In this document: one piece after another, positions 8,815-15,094 of the stretch
Layout of the letters: each line of letters starts with the position of its first letter
Position numbering within the stretch: the stretch's first letter is position 1
NCBI GenBank assembly: GCA_023954355.1
Contig: JAMLID010000021.1
Location: 1-54,656, forward strand
Origin: Oligoflexia bacterium
GTDB taxonomy: Bacteria; Bdellovibrionota; UBA1018; CAIPTA01
Length of the DNA: 54,656 nt
Reading direction: 5' to 3'
Position numbers and translations under genes: made by a program
Notes under the pieces: generated by a model
Seen by the model: only the letters and a program-made list of their open reading frames with translations
Databases searched by the model: none
What the model was told of the DNA's origin: nothing

Positions 8815-9309
8815 ATGAACAAAACCATACCGAAAGTTAATGCTGCTATGACAAAAAAAATAGTAACAATTTTTTGGAAATCATCCATTAAAAGAGCCTG
8901 GGAGCTTATGGAAAAAAAGCAAATTCGGCATTTACCTGTTACTGATGATAATGGAAATATTCTTGGAATACTATCTGATAGAGACGTGAATCGAGCAATG
9001 GATCCTAAGCTGGTATATTTCTCTGATGAGGCTAGAGTTTCTGACTATATGAGCTGGCCAATTCTTATTGTAAATAAAAATGATTCTCTAGTTCATGTTT
9101 TAGATATCATGATAGATCAAAAAATTTCTGCCCTTTTGGTTACTGAAAGTGAAGAGGTTGTTGGAATTTGTACATCTGAAGATATGTTAAGAGCTTTTCG
9201 ACAATTACTAGAAACTGGTGCAAATCATAAAAACGCTAAGCTATCGGATTTAGTTTTTCAGCCACTTTTACAAGAAGCTATTCGAACTACAGGAAGCATC
9301 GGTCTATAA
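8815..9309 (+). CDS. CBS-domain pair protein
   Basis: A 164-residue cytoplasmic protein made of two CBS domains: KIVTIFWKSSIKRAWELMEK with IRHLPVTDDNGNILGILSDR (residues about 15-75), then ILIVNKNDSLVHVLDIMIDQ with VGICTSEDMLRAF (about 80-135). CBS pairs bind adenine nucleotides and act as energy sensors. The C-terminal 30 residues are unassigned. GGGAGG eight bases before the ATG fixes the start. It is divergent from ccoI and ends four bases before the convergent response-regulator gene. It is the first of three CBS proteins in this island, which suggests a shared role in sensing energy or redox state. Confidence 0.85.
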   Translation: MNKTIPKVNAAMTKKIVTIFWKSSIKRAWELMEKKQIRHLPVTDDNGNILGILSDRDVNRAMDPKLVYFSDEARVSDYMSWPILIVNKNDSLVHVLDIMIDQKISALLVTESEEVVGICTSEDMLRAFRQLLETGANHKNAKLSDLVFQPLLQEAIRTTGSIGL

Positions 9310-9312
9310 TTT

Positions 9313-10761
9313 CTATTGGTCGTGTTCTAGCTTAGCAGATGCTTCTAAGTCTTCCTCTTCAGGAGCATCGTGCGGCACTAATCCGTATTCACGTTCTTTG
9401 CGGTAAAGGGTTCTTCTATTCATTCCAAGAATCTGCGCCGCCTTATCTTTACGACCGCCAGTTTTATTTAAGACCAACTGAATATACTTTGCCTCAAGCT
9501 GATCCATTGTTGGAAACGATTTTGTAGCCGTATCAAAAAATGTCGATGGATTGTCAGAGTCTTGCTTGGGTAAATCAACTTCGTCTATCAACTCATTTTG
9601 GCATAGAACGATAGCTCGCTCGATAATATTTTCTAATTCTCGTACGTTACCTTCCCATTTTAGACTAAGTAAGTGATTCATGGCTCTTTTGGTAAAGCCT
9701 TTAACTCTAGAATTATTCGCTGCCGAATACTTTTGTAAAAAATGTTCGGCCAACGGTGGTATATCATCTTTTCTACTTCGTAATGGGGGGATCACAATAG
9801 GTATTACACTCAGCCGGTAGTATAAATCTTCACGAAAACAGCCTTCTTTGATAGCTGCTTTAAGATCTTTATGAGTTGCTGCTATGATTCTCACATCAAC
9901 TGCGCGATCGAGAGTATCGCCGACGGCTCGAATTTTTCTTTCTTGAATGACTCTTAGTAATTTAGATTGGAGCTGAACGTTCATATCGCCAATTTCATCT
10001 AAGAATAATGTGCCGCCTTCTGCTTCTTCAAATAAGCCACGCTTTCTCTGGATTGCTCCTGTGAACGAACCTTTCGCATGACCAAATAGCTCTGACTCTA
10101 ATAGGGATTCTGGTATGGCAGTACAGTTAATAGCGATAAATGGTTTTGATGCCCTTGGTCCACTATTGTGTACGGCTCTCGCAATCATTTCTTTACCTGT
10201 TCCGCTTTCACCTGTGATTAATATATTAGCTGTGGCGTGAGAAACTCGATTTACTAAATCGAATATTTCTTTCATTCCTTGGCTTTTGCCAATAACGTTT
10301 CCTAGACTCCAAGTTTTTTTAAGCTCTTGCCGTAATGTTTTATTTTCTTTCTTTAGGTGTCTGTGCTCAAGAGCTTTATCTACAGTGGCTGTTATTTCAG
10401 CGAGTTTAAAAGGCTTTACGATATAGTGAAAAGCTCCATTTTGCATCGCTTCTATGGCGGTCTCTATGCTACCAAATGCTGTAGCCACAATAATTGGTAT
10501 TTCTGGATAAAGGCCTTTCATTTTTCCAGTAAATTGGATTCCATCCATTTGTGGCATTTTAATGTCTGTTATTATCAAGTCGGCTTCAGAAAGTGATGTG
10601 TTATCGTCTAAGGCAGTATTTTTTTGAAAAGCTTCTAAAGCAGACGTTGCAGATGAAAAGGTGCGTACAAAAAAATTTTTTGTGTGGAAGTAGTCTTCTA
10701 ATAATGATCTCATCTCGAGATCATCGTCAATTACTACTATTCGACCTTTTATATGGCTCAT
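9313..10761 (-). CDS. NtrC-family sigma-54-dependent response regulator
   Basis: A 482-residue three-domain activator. Residues 1-125 form a receiver with acidic pocket DDD near residue 12, phospho-acceptor Asp66 in DLIITDIKMPQMDG and the conserved Lys in VKPFKL. Residues about 155-390 form an AAA+ domain with Walker A GESGTGKE (184-191), the sigma-54 contact loop as GSFTGA (231-236, a variant of GAFTGA) and Walker B TLFLDEIGD. The C-terminus carries a Fis-type helix-turn-helix, GRKDKAAQILGMNRRTLYRK. It activates sigma-54 RNA polymerase from distant sites. GGAG before the ATG supports the start. It is divergent from the histidine kinase at 10931, its likely partner, and probably binds the GAGACA sites described here. 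Confidence 0.93.
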   Translation of the reverse strand: MSHIKGRIVVIDDDLEMRSLLEDYFHTKNFFVRTFSSATSALEAFQKNTALDDNTSLSEADLIITDIKMPQMDGIQFTGKMKGLYPEIPIIVATAFGSIETAIEAMQNGAFHYIVKPFKLAEITATVDKALEHRHLKKENKTLRQELKKTWSLGNVIGKSQGMKEIFDLVNRVSHATANILITGESGTGKEMIARAVHNSGPRASKPFIAINCTAIPESLLESELFGHAKGSFTGAIQRKRGLFEEAEGGTLFLDEIGDMNVQLQSKLLRVIQERKIRAVGDTLDRAVDVRIIAATHKDLKAAIKEGCFREDLYYRLSVIPIVIPPLRSRKDDIPPLAEHFLQKYSAANNSRVKGFTKRAMNHLLSLKWEGNVRELENIIERAIVLCQNELIDEVDLPKQDSDNPSTFFDTATKSFPTMDQLEAKYIQLVLNKTGGRKDKAAQILGMNRRTLYRKEREYGLVPHDAPEEEDLEASAKLEHDQ

Positions 10762-10773
10762 TTTTGCTCCATC

Positions 10774-10786
10774 TTTGAGACAAATA
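10774..10786 (+). promoter_or_regulatory. Candidate activator site TTTGAGACAAATA
   Basis: One copy of the recurring TTGAGACA element, 13 bases upstream of the response-regulator start and about 115 bases upstream of the sigma-54-like promoter of the divergent kinase. That distance is usual for enhancer-type sites of NtrC-family activators. Only one half-site is evident here. Binding by the adjacent regulator, and hence autoregulation, is inferred. Confidence 0.4.
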
Positions 10787-10900
10787 TACCCAGGTATTGA
10801 GCTTTATTACCTCAAAATTCATTCTCTATGCTTAAAATACCTACGAATAAGCAGTAATTATGCCAGTCTGAGAGTCGTCTACGGTTTCTTCTAGAACTTT

Positions 10901-10916
10901 TGGCACTAATTTTGTA
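10901..10916 (+). promoter_or_regulatory. Candidate sigma-54 promoter before the histidine kinase
   Basis: TGGCACTAATTTTGTA has a perfect -24 element (TGGCAC) and correct spacing to the -12 element, but with GT in place of the usual GC. Transcription would begin close to 10927, only a few bases before the ATG at 10931, implying an almost leaderless message. That, plus the missing C, lowers confidence. Confidence 0.4.
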
Positions 10917-10930
10917 AGTTTTTATCCTAA

Positions 10931-12142
10931 ATGTCTAAAAAAACAAAGTCGCTTGATGCTAACTATATCTCTACTGAAAAAGAGCTTGGGCTCATTAAAC
11001 ATGCATTAGATCAATCTGCAATCGTAGCAATTACCGATAAGTATGGGGACATTATTCATGTAAACGATAAATTCTGCGAAATTTCAAAGTATAGTGAACA
11101 AGAGATGCTTGGTAAAAATCATAGAATTATTAACTCAGGCTATCATAGCAAAGAGTTTTTTACCGAAATGTGGTCAACAATAAGCCAAGGTAAAGTATGG
11201 GAAGGTGAAATTAAGAATAAAGCTAAGGATGGCAGCTTCTACTGGGTAAGTACAACTATTGTTCCGTTTTTGGATGATAGCGAAAAGCCGTATCAATATG
11301 TTTCTATTAGATATGAAACCACACAGAGAAAAGAGGCAGAAGAAAAATTAAGAATTTATGCTGAAAAACTAGAGGACAGTAATCGTGAGCTGGGGGAATC
11401 TTTAGCGAAAGTAATAGATCGTGAAGCACAAATTCTTGTGCAAGATCGTTTGGCTTCAGTGGGCCTTTTAGCATCAAGTCTTGCTCATGAAATAGGAACA
11501 CCACTCGGAGTGATACGTGGCCGTGCAGAGTTTATAGAGCTTCAATTAAGTGAAAATGCTTCTGTTAAAAAAAACGTTGATGTTATTATTTCGCAAATTG
11601 ACCGTGTTTCAAAACTAATACGCTCATTGCTAAGCCTAGCAAGGGGAGATAAAACAACAGCTATAGAAAAAGTTAATTTTAAAGAAGTTGTCGCTGATGT
11701 TTTAGAATTAATGAATCACGAATTTGAAAGAAAAGAAATTCAGTTAATTATTGATATGTCTAGAATAGAGGGGCATTTTGTAGCTGCTCAACCTGGTCCA
11801 TTGCACCAAGTAATATTGAATTTATTAGTGAACTCAGTGCATGCGATTGAGAGTAGTAAAAAGCAAGGCAGAGTCTCAGGGCATTGGGTAAAAATTTATG
11901 GGCAAGAATGTGAAAAAGGTATAGCCGTTTCAATTAGAGATAGTGGCTGCGGGATTTCAAAAGAAAATATGTCAAATTTATTTAAGCCATTTTTTACCAC
12001 AAAAGAAGTCGGCTCGGGAACCGGCTTAGGATTAGCCACTAGCTATAGAATTATAGAGTCATGGAACGGATACATTGAAGTTGAGAGTGTTGAAAATGAA
12101 GGGGCCGATTTTTGTGTGGTCGTGCCAAAGTGGAGTAATTAG
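10931..12142 (+). CDS. PAS-domain sensor histidine kinase
   Basis: A 403-residue soluble kinase with no membrane segment. A PAS domain spans about residues 22-135 (QSAIVAITDKYGDIIHVNDK, then KDGSFYWVSTTIVPF and a PAC-like end). A short coiled segment leads to the HisKA helix with SLAHEIGTPLGVIRGRAEF (phospho-acceptor His near residue 186). The ATP-binding domain has an N box (HQVILNLLVNSVHAI), G1 (RDSGCGIS) and G2 (GSGTGLGLATS). It probably phosphorylates the divergent NtrC-type regulator. A cytosolic PAS sensor beside a cbb3 operon suggests a redox, oxygen or energy signal, but no heme or flavin ligand can be read with certainty. No clear ribosome-binding site precedes the ATG. The 3' end overlaps the next, convergent gene by four bases. 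Confidence 0.9.
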   Translation: MSKKTKSLDANYISTEKELGLIKHALDQSAIVAITDKYGDIIHVNDKFCEISKYSEQEMLGKNHRIINSGYHSKEFFTEMWSTISQGKVWEGEIKNKAKDGSFYWVSTTIVPFLDDSEKPYQYVSIRYETTQRKEAEEKLRIYAEKLEDSNRELGESLAKVIDREAQILVQDRLASVGLLASSLAHEIGTPLGVIRGRAEFIELQLSENASVKKNVDVIISQIDRVSKLIRSLLSLARGDKTTAIEKVNFKEVVADVLELMNHEFERKEIQLIIDMSRIEGHFVAAQPGPLHQVILNLLVNSVHAIESSKKQGRVSGHWVKIYGQECEKGIAVSIRDSGCGISKENMSNLFKPFFTTKEVGSGTGLGLATSYRIIESWNGYIEVESVENEGADFCVVVPKWSN

Positions 12143-12492
12143 TTTACTTTGGTCTTTGCGAAATTCGCTACTGTCTTAATTTCTATTTGCTCTAAGATTT
12201 TAGTTTCATTGAAATAGTCCAGTGAGCCTAGGTGTCTAATTTTCCTAGCAATTAAAGGGTAGTGTTCTTGTAAAAAAGTTTGGTATTTATATTTTTGTAT
12301 ATCTGGACCAAAAATATAGATAGAACTATTTTTATCCATATTTTTCAACGATTCAAAGAAAAATCTAGGATAGAGCAAAGCATTTTGTTCAATGGTAACA
12401 TTAAGACTAGAGGAGAATTTTTTCTTTAGAGTAGATTTCTCTACAGAAAAAATTTCTCCTATATTTCGCTCTATCCAGATAATAATCTTCAT
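12139..12492 (-). CDS. Small eRF1-domain-like (baeRF / 'translational machinery protein') protein
   Basis: A 117-residue protein. The opening MKIIIWIERNIGEIFSVEKS and the later IYIFGPDIQKYKYQTFLQEH resemble short bacterial proteins related to domain 3 of the archaeal/eukaryotic release factor eRF1, which typically begin VVWIDHxEAxIF and carry FGPGxAK. Here GP is kept but the following residues diverge. Relatives are proposed to act on ribosomes under stress; this is family knowledge and not tested here. It starts six bases after the CBS gene at 12499-12909 on the same strand, so the two are probably co-transcribed. The match is by eye and moderate. Confidence 0.5.
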   Translation of the reverse strand: MKIIIWIERNIGEIFSVEKSTLKKKFSSSLNVTIEQNALLYPRFFFESLKNMDKNSSIYIFGPDIQKYKYQTFLQEHYPLIARKIRHLGSLDYFNETKILEQIEIKTVANFAKTKVN

Positions 12493-12498
12493 AATGAA

Positions 12499-12909
12499 TT
12501 ATAAAATTGGTTTGTAGTTCTGTTCTAATATTTCGCCTAATGATCGGAGTCCATCAGTTGCCGTAAAAATACCGACCACTTTGCCATTTGTTTGTGTGAT
12601 AACTGCGCAGCCAAATTTTTTCTCTGCCATATCTCTCACAACTTCGTTAAGAGGAGCAGCAGGATCAACTGTGAATGGATCAGGTGTCATTGCATCTTCT
12701 ACAGTAAAGTTTCCAACTTTATCAAATGTAGAGGCTAGTTTGAGGTCTCTATCTGTAAGTACGCCAACTAATTTACCGCCTTTTTGTACGGGAAGATGTC
12801 TAATTCCATATTCTCTCATTATATTTTTGGCTGCATTTAAATCGACCTCTGAGTTAATGGAATGAGGCATGGGGGTCATATACTTTTCAATTTTTGGAAC
12901 TTGTTTCAT
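12499..12909 (-). CDS. CBS-domain pair protein
   Basis: A 136-residue protein consisting almost entirely of two CBS domains: VPKIEKYMTPMPHSINSEVD with IRHLPVQKGGKLVGVLTDRD, then VEDAMTPDPFTVDPAAPLNE with GCAVITQTNGKVVGIFTATD. Both have the MTP opening typical of nucleotide-binding CBS pairs. The start is the ATG at 12909, placed six bases after AAGGAG; an in-frame ATG at 12927 would put that ribosome-binding site inside the gene. A well-spaced sigma-54 promoter match lies at 12955-12970, about 45 bases upstream, and GAGACA/TGTCTC half-sites lie beyond it. It forms an operon with the eRF1-like gene and is divergent from the next CBS gene. Confidence 0.85.
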   Translation of the reverse strand: MKQVPKIEKYMTPMPHSINSEVDLNAAKNIMREYGIRHLPVQKGGKLVGVLTDRDLKLASTFDKVGNFTVEDAMTPDPFTVDPAAPLNEVVRDMAEKKFGCAVITQTNGKVVGIFTATDGLRSLGEILEQNYKPIL

Positions 12910-12954
12910 TGATTTCTCCTTTTTCATTTAAAACTTCAAATCTTCTAAAAGATG

Positions 12955-12970
12955 TGCAGAAAGTAGGCCA
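12955..12970 (-). promoter_or_regulatory. Candidate sigma-54 promoter of the CBS/eRF1-like operon
   Basis: On the minus strand TGGCCTACTTTCTGCA matches the -24/-12 pattern with exact GG-N10-GC spacing. Transcription would start roughly 30 bases before the ATG at 12909. It is back-to-back with another sigma-54 match (13085) across a region holding GAGACA and TGTCTC half-sites, so one activator-binding region may serve both directions. Confidence 0.6.
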
Positions 12971-13009
12971 ATCTAGCCAAGCTATATTTTGGGCTTTCAG
13001 GTGATTGTT

Positions 13010-13045
13010 GAGACATTAACTCATTAGTATGGGTTATTTTGTCTC
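13010..13045. promoter_or_regulatory. GAGACA / TGTCTC half-sites in the divergent CBS promoter region
   Basis: GAGACA at 13010-13015 and TGTCTC at 13040-13045 form inverted half-sites separated by 24 bases. The first sits in TTGAGACATTA, the second in TTTTGTCTCTGAA. They lie 40-75 bases upstream of both flanking sigma-54 promoter matches, a plausible position for enhancer binding. The regulator at 9313-10761 is the likely ligand by proximity only. Confidence 0.45.
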
Positions 13046-13084
13046 TGAATAGAATTCGTGGATTTGTTTTAGGTAAAGATTAGC

Positions 13085-13100
13085 TGGCATCAGGATTGCT
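13085..13100 (+). promoter_or_regulatory. Sigma-54 promoter of the CBS gene at 13124
   Basis: TGGCATCAGGATTGCT is a near-consensus sigma-54 element with TGGCA at -24, TTGCT at -12 and the invariant GG and GC ten bases apart. The expected start of transcription is near 13111, giving a short leader that contains TGGAG before the ATG at 13124. It probably drives the CBS gene and the channel-like gene that follows 25 bases after it. Confidence 0.75.
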
Positions 13101-13123
13101 TTAGTTATTTATATGGAGTCTAA

Positions 13124-13957
13124 ATGAAAAAGGTGTTGATGCCACATCATTCGCGTCTATGGACGGTCAGAGCAGATGCTCCGATTCAATCATGTATACA
13201 GATTTTACAAGAAAATTCTATAGGCGCGTTAATAGTATTGAGTGACAATATAAAAGAAGAGATAGTGGGTATTTTCACTGAGAGAGATGTAGTCAAGAAT
13301 TTAGCGCTAATAAAAGAGGGTTCTTTTTGGTCAAAACCTGTTAGAACAGTAATGACAACCAAAGTACTTACTCTAGAACTAAAAGATTTAGCAAAAGCTC
13401 CGTTGCTTATGACAACTCATAACATACGTCACATACCTATTGTGGCGAATGCTAAATCAAAAAAACTGATAGGCGTTATTTCTCAAAGAGATATTTTCAA
13501 ATACGTAATGGAGCAGTATAAGTACGATTTAGATAAGATTTTTCAAGTTAAAGATGTAAAGCCATTACGTAAGAAAAAAGTGCTAGGGGCTTTTTCGGCA
13601 GATTCTAGTTTTATAAAAGTATTAGAAAAGGGCGCACAATTATCGAAGAGTATTTTAGTTCATAATAGTGAGATTGCCCAAGTTGACTTAGATAGTATTG
13701 AAGAAATTGTAGATAGATTTGATTCGTTATTAATCGATCTAGATTTTGTTTCGCAAGAAACCGCGCACAAAATCATAAGTGTTTCAAAGCAAAAAAAGAA
13801 AGATCATCTACTTTATTTAGTTTTTAACCCCATATTATTAGATGAGAAGATGAAAAATGAAGTTGTTCTATTTGCTAATAGAAGAAGAGTTCATTTATTT
13901 TCAAAGCCAATCGCTCTAGGTTTGTTATATGCAAGATTATTCAATGAATTGCGATAA
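13124..13957 (+). CDS. CBS-domain pair protein with receiver-like C-terminal domain
   Basis: A 277-residue protein. Two CBS domains fill residues about 5-145 (WTVRADAPIQSCIQILQENS, EIVGIFTERDVVKNL, then TMTTKVLTLELKDLAK-like and KLIGVISQRDIFKY). The last 120 residues look like a degenerate response-regulator receiver fold: a strand ending FDSLLIDLDFV in the position of the phospho-Asp strand, then LLYLVFNP and a final VHLFSKPIALGLLYARLF that resembles the KP motif. Such a fusion would link nucleotide sensing to a protein-interaction surface. It follows a strong sigma-54 promoter at 13085 and precedes a channel-like gene in an apparent operon. Function otherwise unknown. Confidence 0.75.
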   Translation: MKKVLMPHHSRLWTVRADAPIQSCIQILQENSIGALIVLSDNIKEEIVGIFTERDVVKNLALIKEGSFWSKPVRTVMTTKVLTLELKDLAKAPLLMTTHNIRHIPIVANAKSKKLIGVISQRDIFKYVMEQYKYDLDKIFQVKDVKPLRKKKVLGAFSADSSFIKVLEKGAQLSKSILVHNSEIAQVDLDSIEEIVDRFDSLLIDLDFVSQETAHKIISVSKQKKKDHLLYLVFNPILLDEKMKNEVVLFANRRRVHLFSKPIALGLLYARLFNELR

Positions 13958-13982
13958 GATCTAAATAAGGAATAATAATTTT

Positions 13983-14471
13983 TTGAAAAAATTGATAAAT
14001 TTTTCGTTAAAGGGTGCTAACGATTTCCTGACTTGGATTTTTCGTCTATTTAGACTGCCTCTTTTTTGGTATATAAGTTTTTGATTACATGCCGTAATAT
14101 TTGCGTCTGCCACAGCATTTTACTATGTAGAAAAAGAACTCAATGAGTTTAATTTTGGCTTTTTAAGTTCTTATTATTGGGCAATTTCTATCGCAACAAC
14201 AACTGGTAATGCAGATATTTTTCCAAAAACAGAAGTAGGAATGTATATCGCTATACTACTAATGTTTCTTGGTTCCCTTTTTTTGTGGAGCTACACTGCA
14301 TTATTTGCAGCTACTCTTGTTCTGCCAGTAATGCGTAAAGTCAGAAGAGATGTTTCTAGCTTAGGAAGTGAAGTTAGAGAAATTGAAAAAGAAGTAAGTA
14401 TTGATGTTAAAGAAATTATTGCGTTACGAAAAGAGATCGAATCTTTAAAAAAATTGCTGAACAAAAATTGA
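13983..14471 (+). pseudogene. Two-helix K+ channel-like gene with in-frame TGA
   Basis: A single open frame of 163 codons runs from a TTG at 13983 (AAGGA ten bases upstream) to TGA at 14469-14471, broken only by TGA at 14082-14084. The product would have two membrane helices flanking a pore-loop segment: helix 1 reads LPLFWYISF-stop-LHAVIFASATAFYYVE, the pore loop YWAISIATTTGNADIFPKT, and helix 2 YIAILLMFLGSLFLWSYTAL, followed by a coiled-coil tail. The filter TTTGNAD is a divergent form of TVGYGD. The stop falls inside helix 1. Either this is a fresh nonsense mutation (TGG to TGA would restore Trp), a sequencing error, or read-through. A bare downstream product from the ATG at 14241 would have only helix 2. 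Confidence 0.65.
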
Positions 14472-14499
14472 GAATATTTTTCTCCTTGATTTTCAACAA

Positions 14500-14505
14500 T
14501 GTCTC
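14500..14505. promoter_or_regulatory. TGTCTC half-site upstream of the gene at 14638
   Basis: CAACAATGTCTCAAAA contains, on the minus strand, TTTTGAGACATTG, the same element seen at 8734, 10774 and 13010. It lies about 60 bases upstream of the sigma-54 promoter at 14566. The opposite half-site is not recognisable. Confidence 0.4.
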
Positions 14506-14565
14506 AAAAATTTTTGGAAAATTTTCTAAATATAAATAAATGCGGTGCTCACACAAAAATATTCT

Positions 14566-14581
14566 TGGCACGCAGGTTGCT
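14566..14581 (+). promoter_or_regulatory. Sigma-54 promoter of the secreted-protein gene at 14638
   Basis: TGGCACGCAGGTTGCT matches the sigma-54 consensus exactly at the conserved positions (TGGCAC, five-base spacer, TTGCT, GG and GC ten bases apart). The start of transcription should fall near 14593, leaving a leader of about 45 bases with GGAGTG before the ATG. It is the best such element in the window. Confidence 0.8.
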
Positions 14582-14637
14582 CTGTGACTTGCAAAGACTA
14601 GCGATGGTCAACAACAAATAAATGGAGTGCATAAAAT

Positions 14638-15027
14638 ATGAAAACCCTATTAATAATGATGTCTGCGTTTTTAATCCCAGTATTTTCTTCATTCGCTAAA
14701 GAAGGCGATGTTCATGAAAAAATAGTTCCAGTAAACGATGTTTATATTCCAAACGGATTCGATTCTGGTTCGGATGTATTCGTCGTAGTGAATGGATGGT
14801 TTCCCCATAGCTGCTATCAACTAAAAGAAGCTAGAGTAGATCATATTGGATCTAGTCTACATGAAGTAAGAACAATTGCTAATGTAACTGAAGGTCTATG
14901 TTTGACAGTAATTGTGCCTTTTCATAAAGAGGTTCAGTTAGGTCGATTAAATATCGGCGAGCATAAAGTAAGATTTATGAATGGCGATGGAACATATATG
15001 GAAAAGAGCCTGACAATAGAACAATAG
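14638..15027 (+). CDS. Small secreted protein under sigma-54 control
   Basis: A 129-residue protein with a Sec signal peptide (MKTLLIMMSAFLIPVFSSFA, cleavage after FA). The mature part is predicted mainly beta: DVFVVVNGWFPHSCYQL, IVPFHKEVQLGRL and HKVRFMNGDGTYMEKSLTI. Two cysteines (in HSCYQ and GLCLTV) could form one disulfide. No family is recognised; an Ig-like or cupredoxin-like sandwich would fit. It has its own consensus sigma-54 promoter at 14566 and a terminator at 15047, so it is a monocistronic target of this regulatory island. The ATG is preceded by GGAGTG. Confidence 0.75.
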   Translation: MKTLLIMMSAFLIPVFSSFAKEGDVHEKIVPVNDVYIPNGFDSGSDVFVVVNGWFPHSCYQLKEARVDHIGSSLHEVRTIANVTEGLCLTVIVPFHKEVQLGRLNIGEHKVRFMNGDGTYMEKSLTIEQ

Positions 15028-15046
15028 GGCAGTGATTGTCTTTTCC

Positions 15047-15074
15047 CCTCCCTGGTTTTACCAGGGAGGTTTTT
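15047..15074 (+). terminator. Rho-independent terminator
   Basis: Nine-base perfect stem CCTCCCTGG/CCAGGGAGG with loop TTTTA, followed by five T residues. It lies 20 bases after the stop of the small secreted protein and just before the protease gene at 15095. Confidence 0.9.
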
Positions 15075-15094
15075 ACTTTATTGGAGCTTTGATT

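Noticed and set aside
14082..14100. Selenocysteine insertion at the TGA of the channel-like gene
   Set aside because: The short stem ATTAC/GTAAT starts within the codon and lacks the length, bulge and loop of bacterial SECIS elements; channels are not known selenoproteins.
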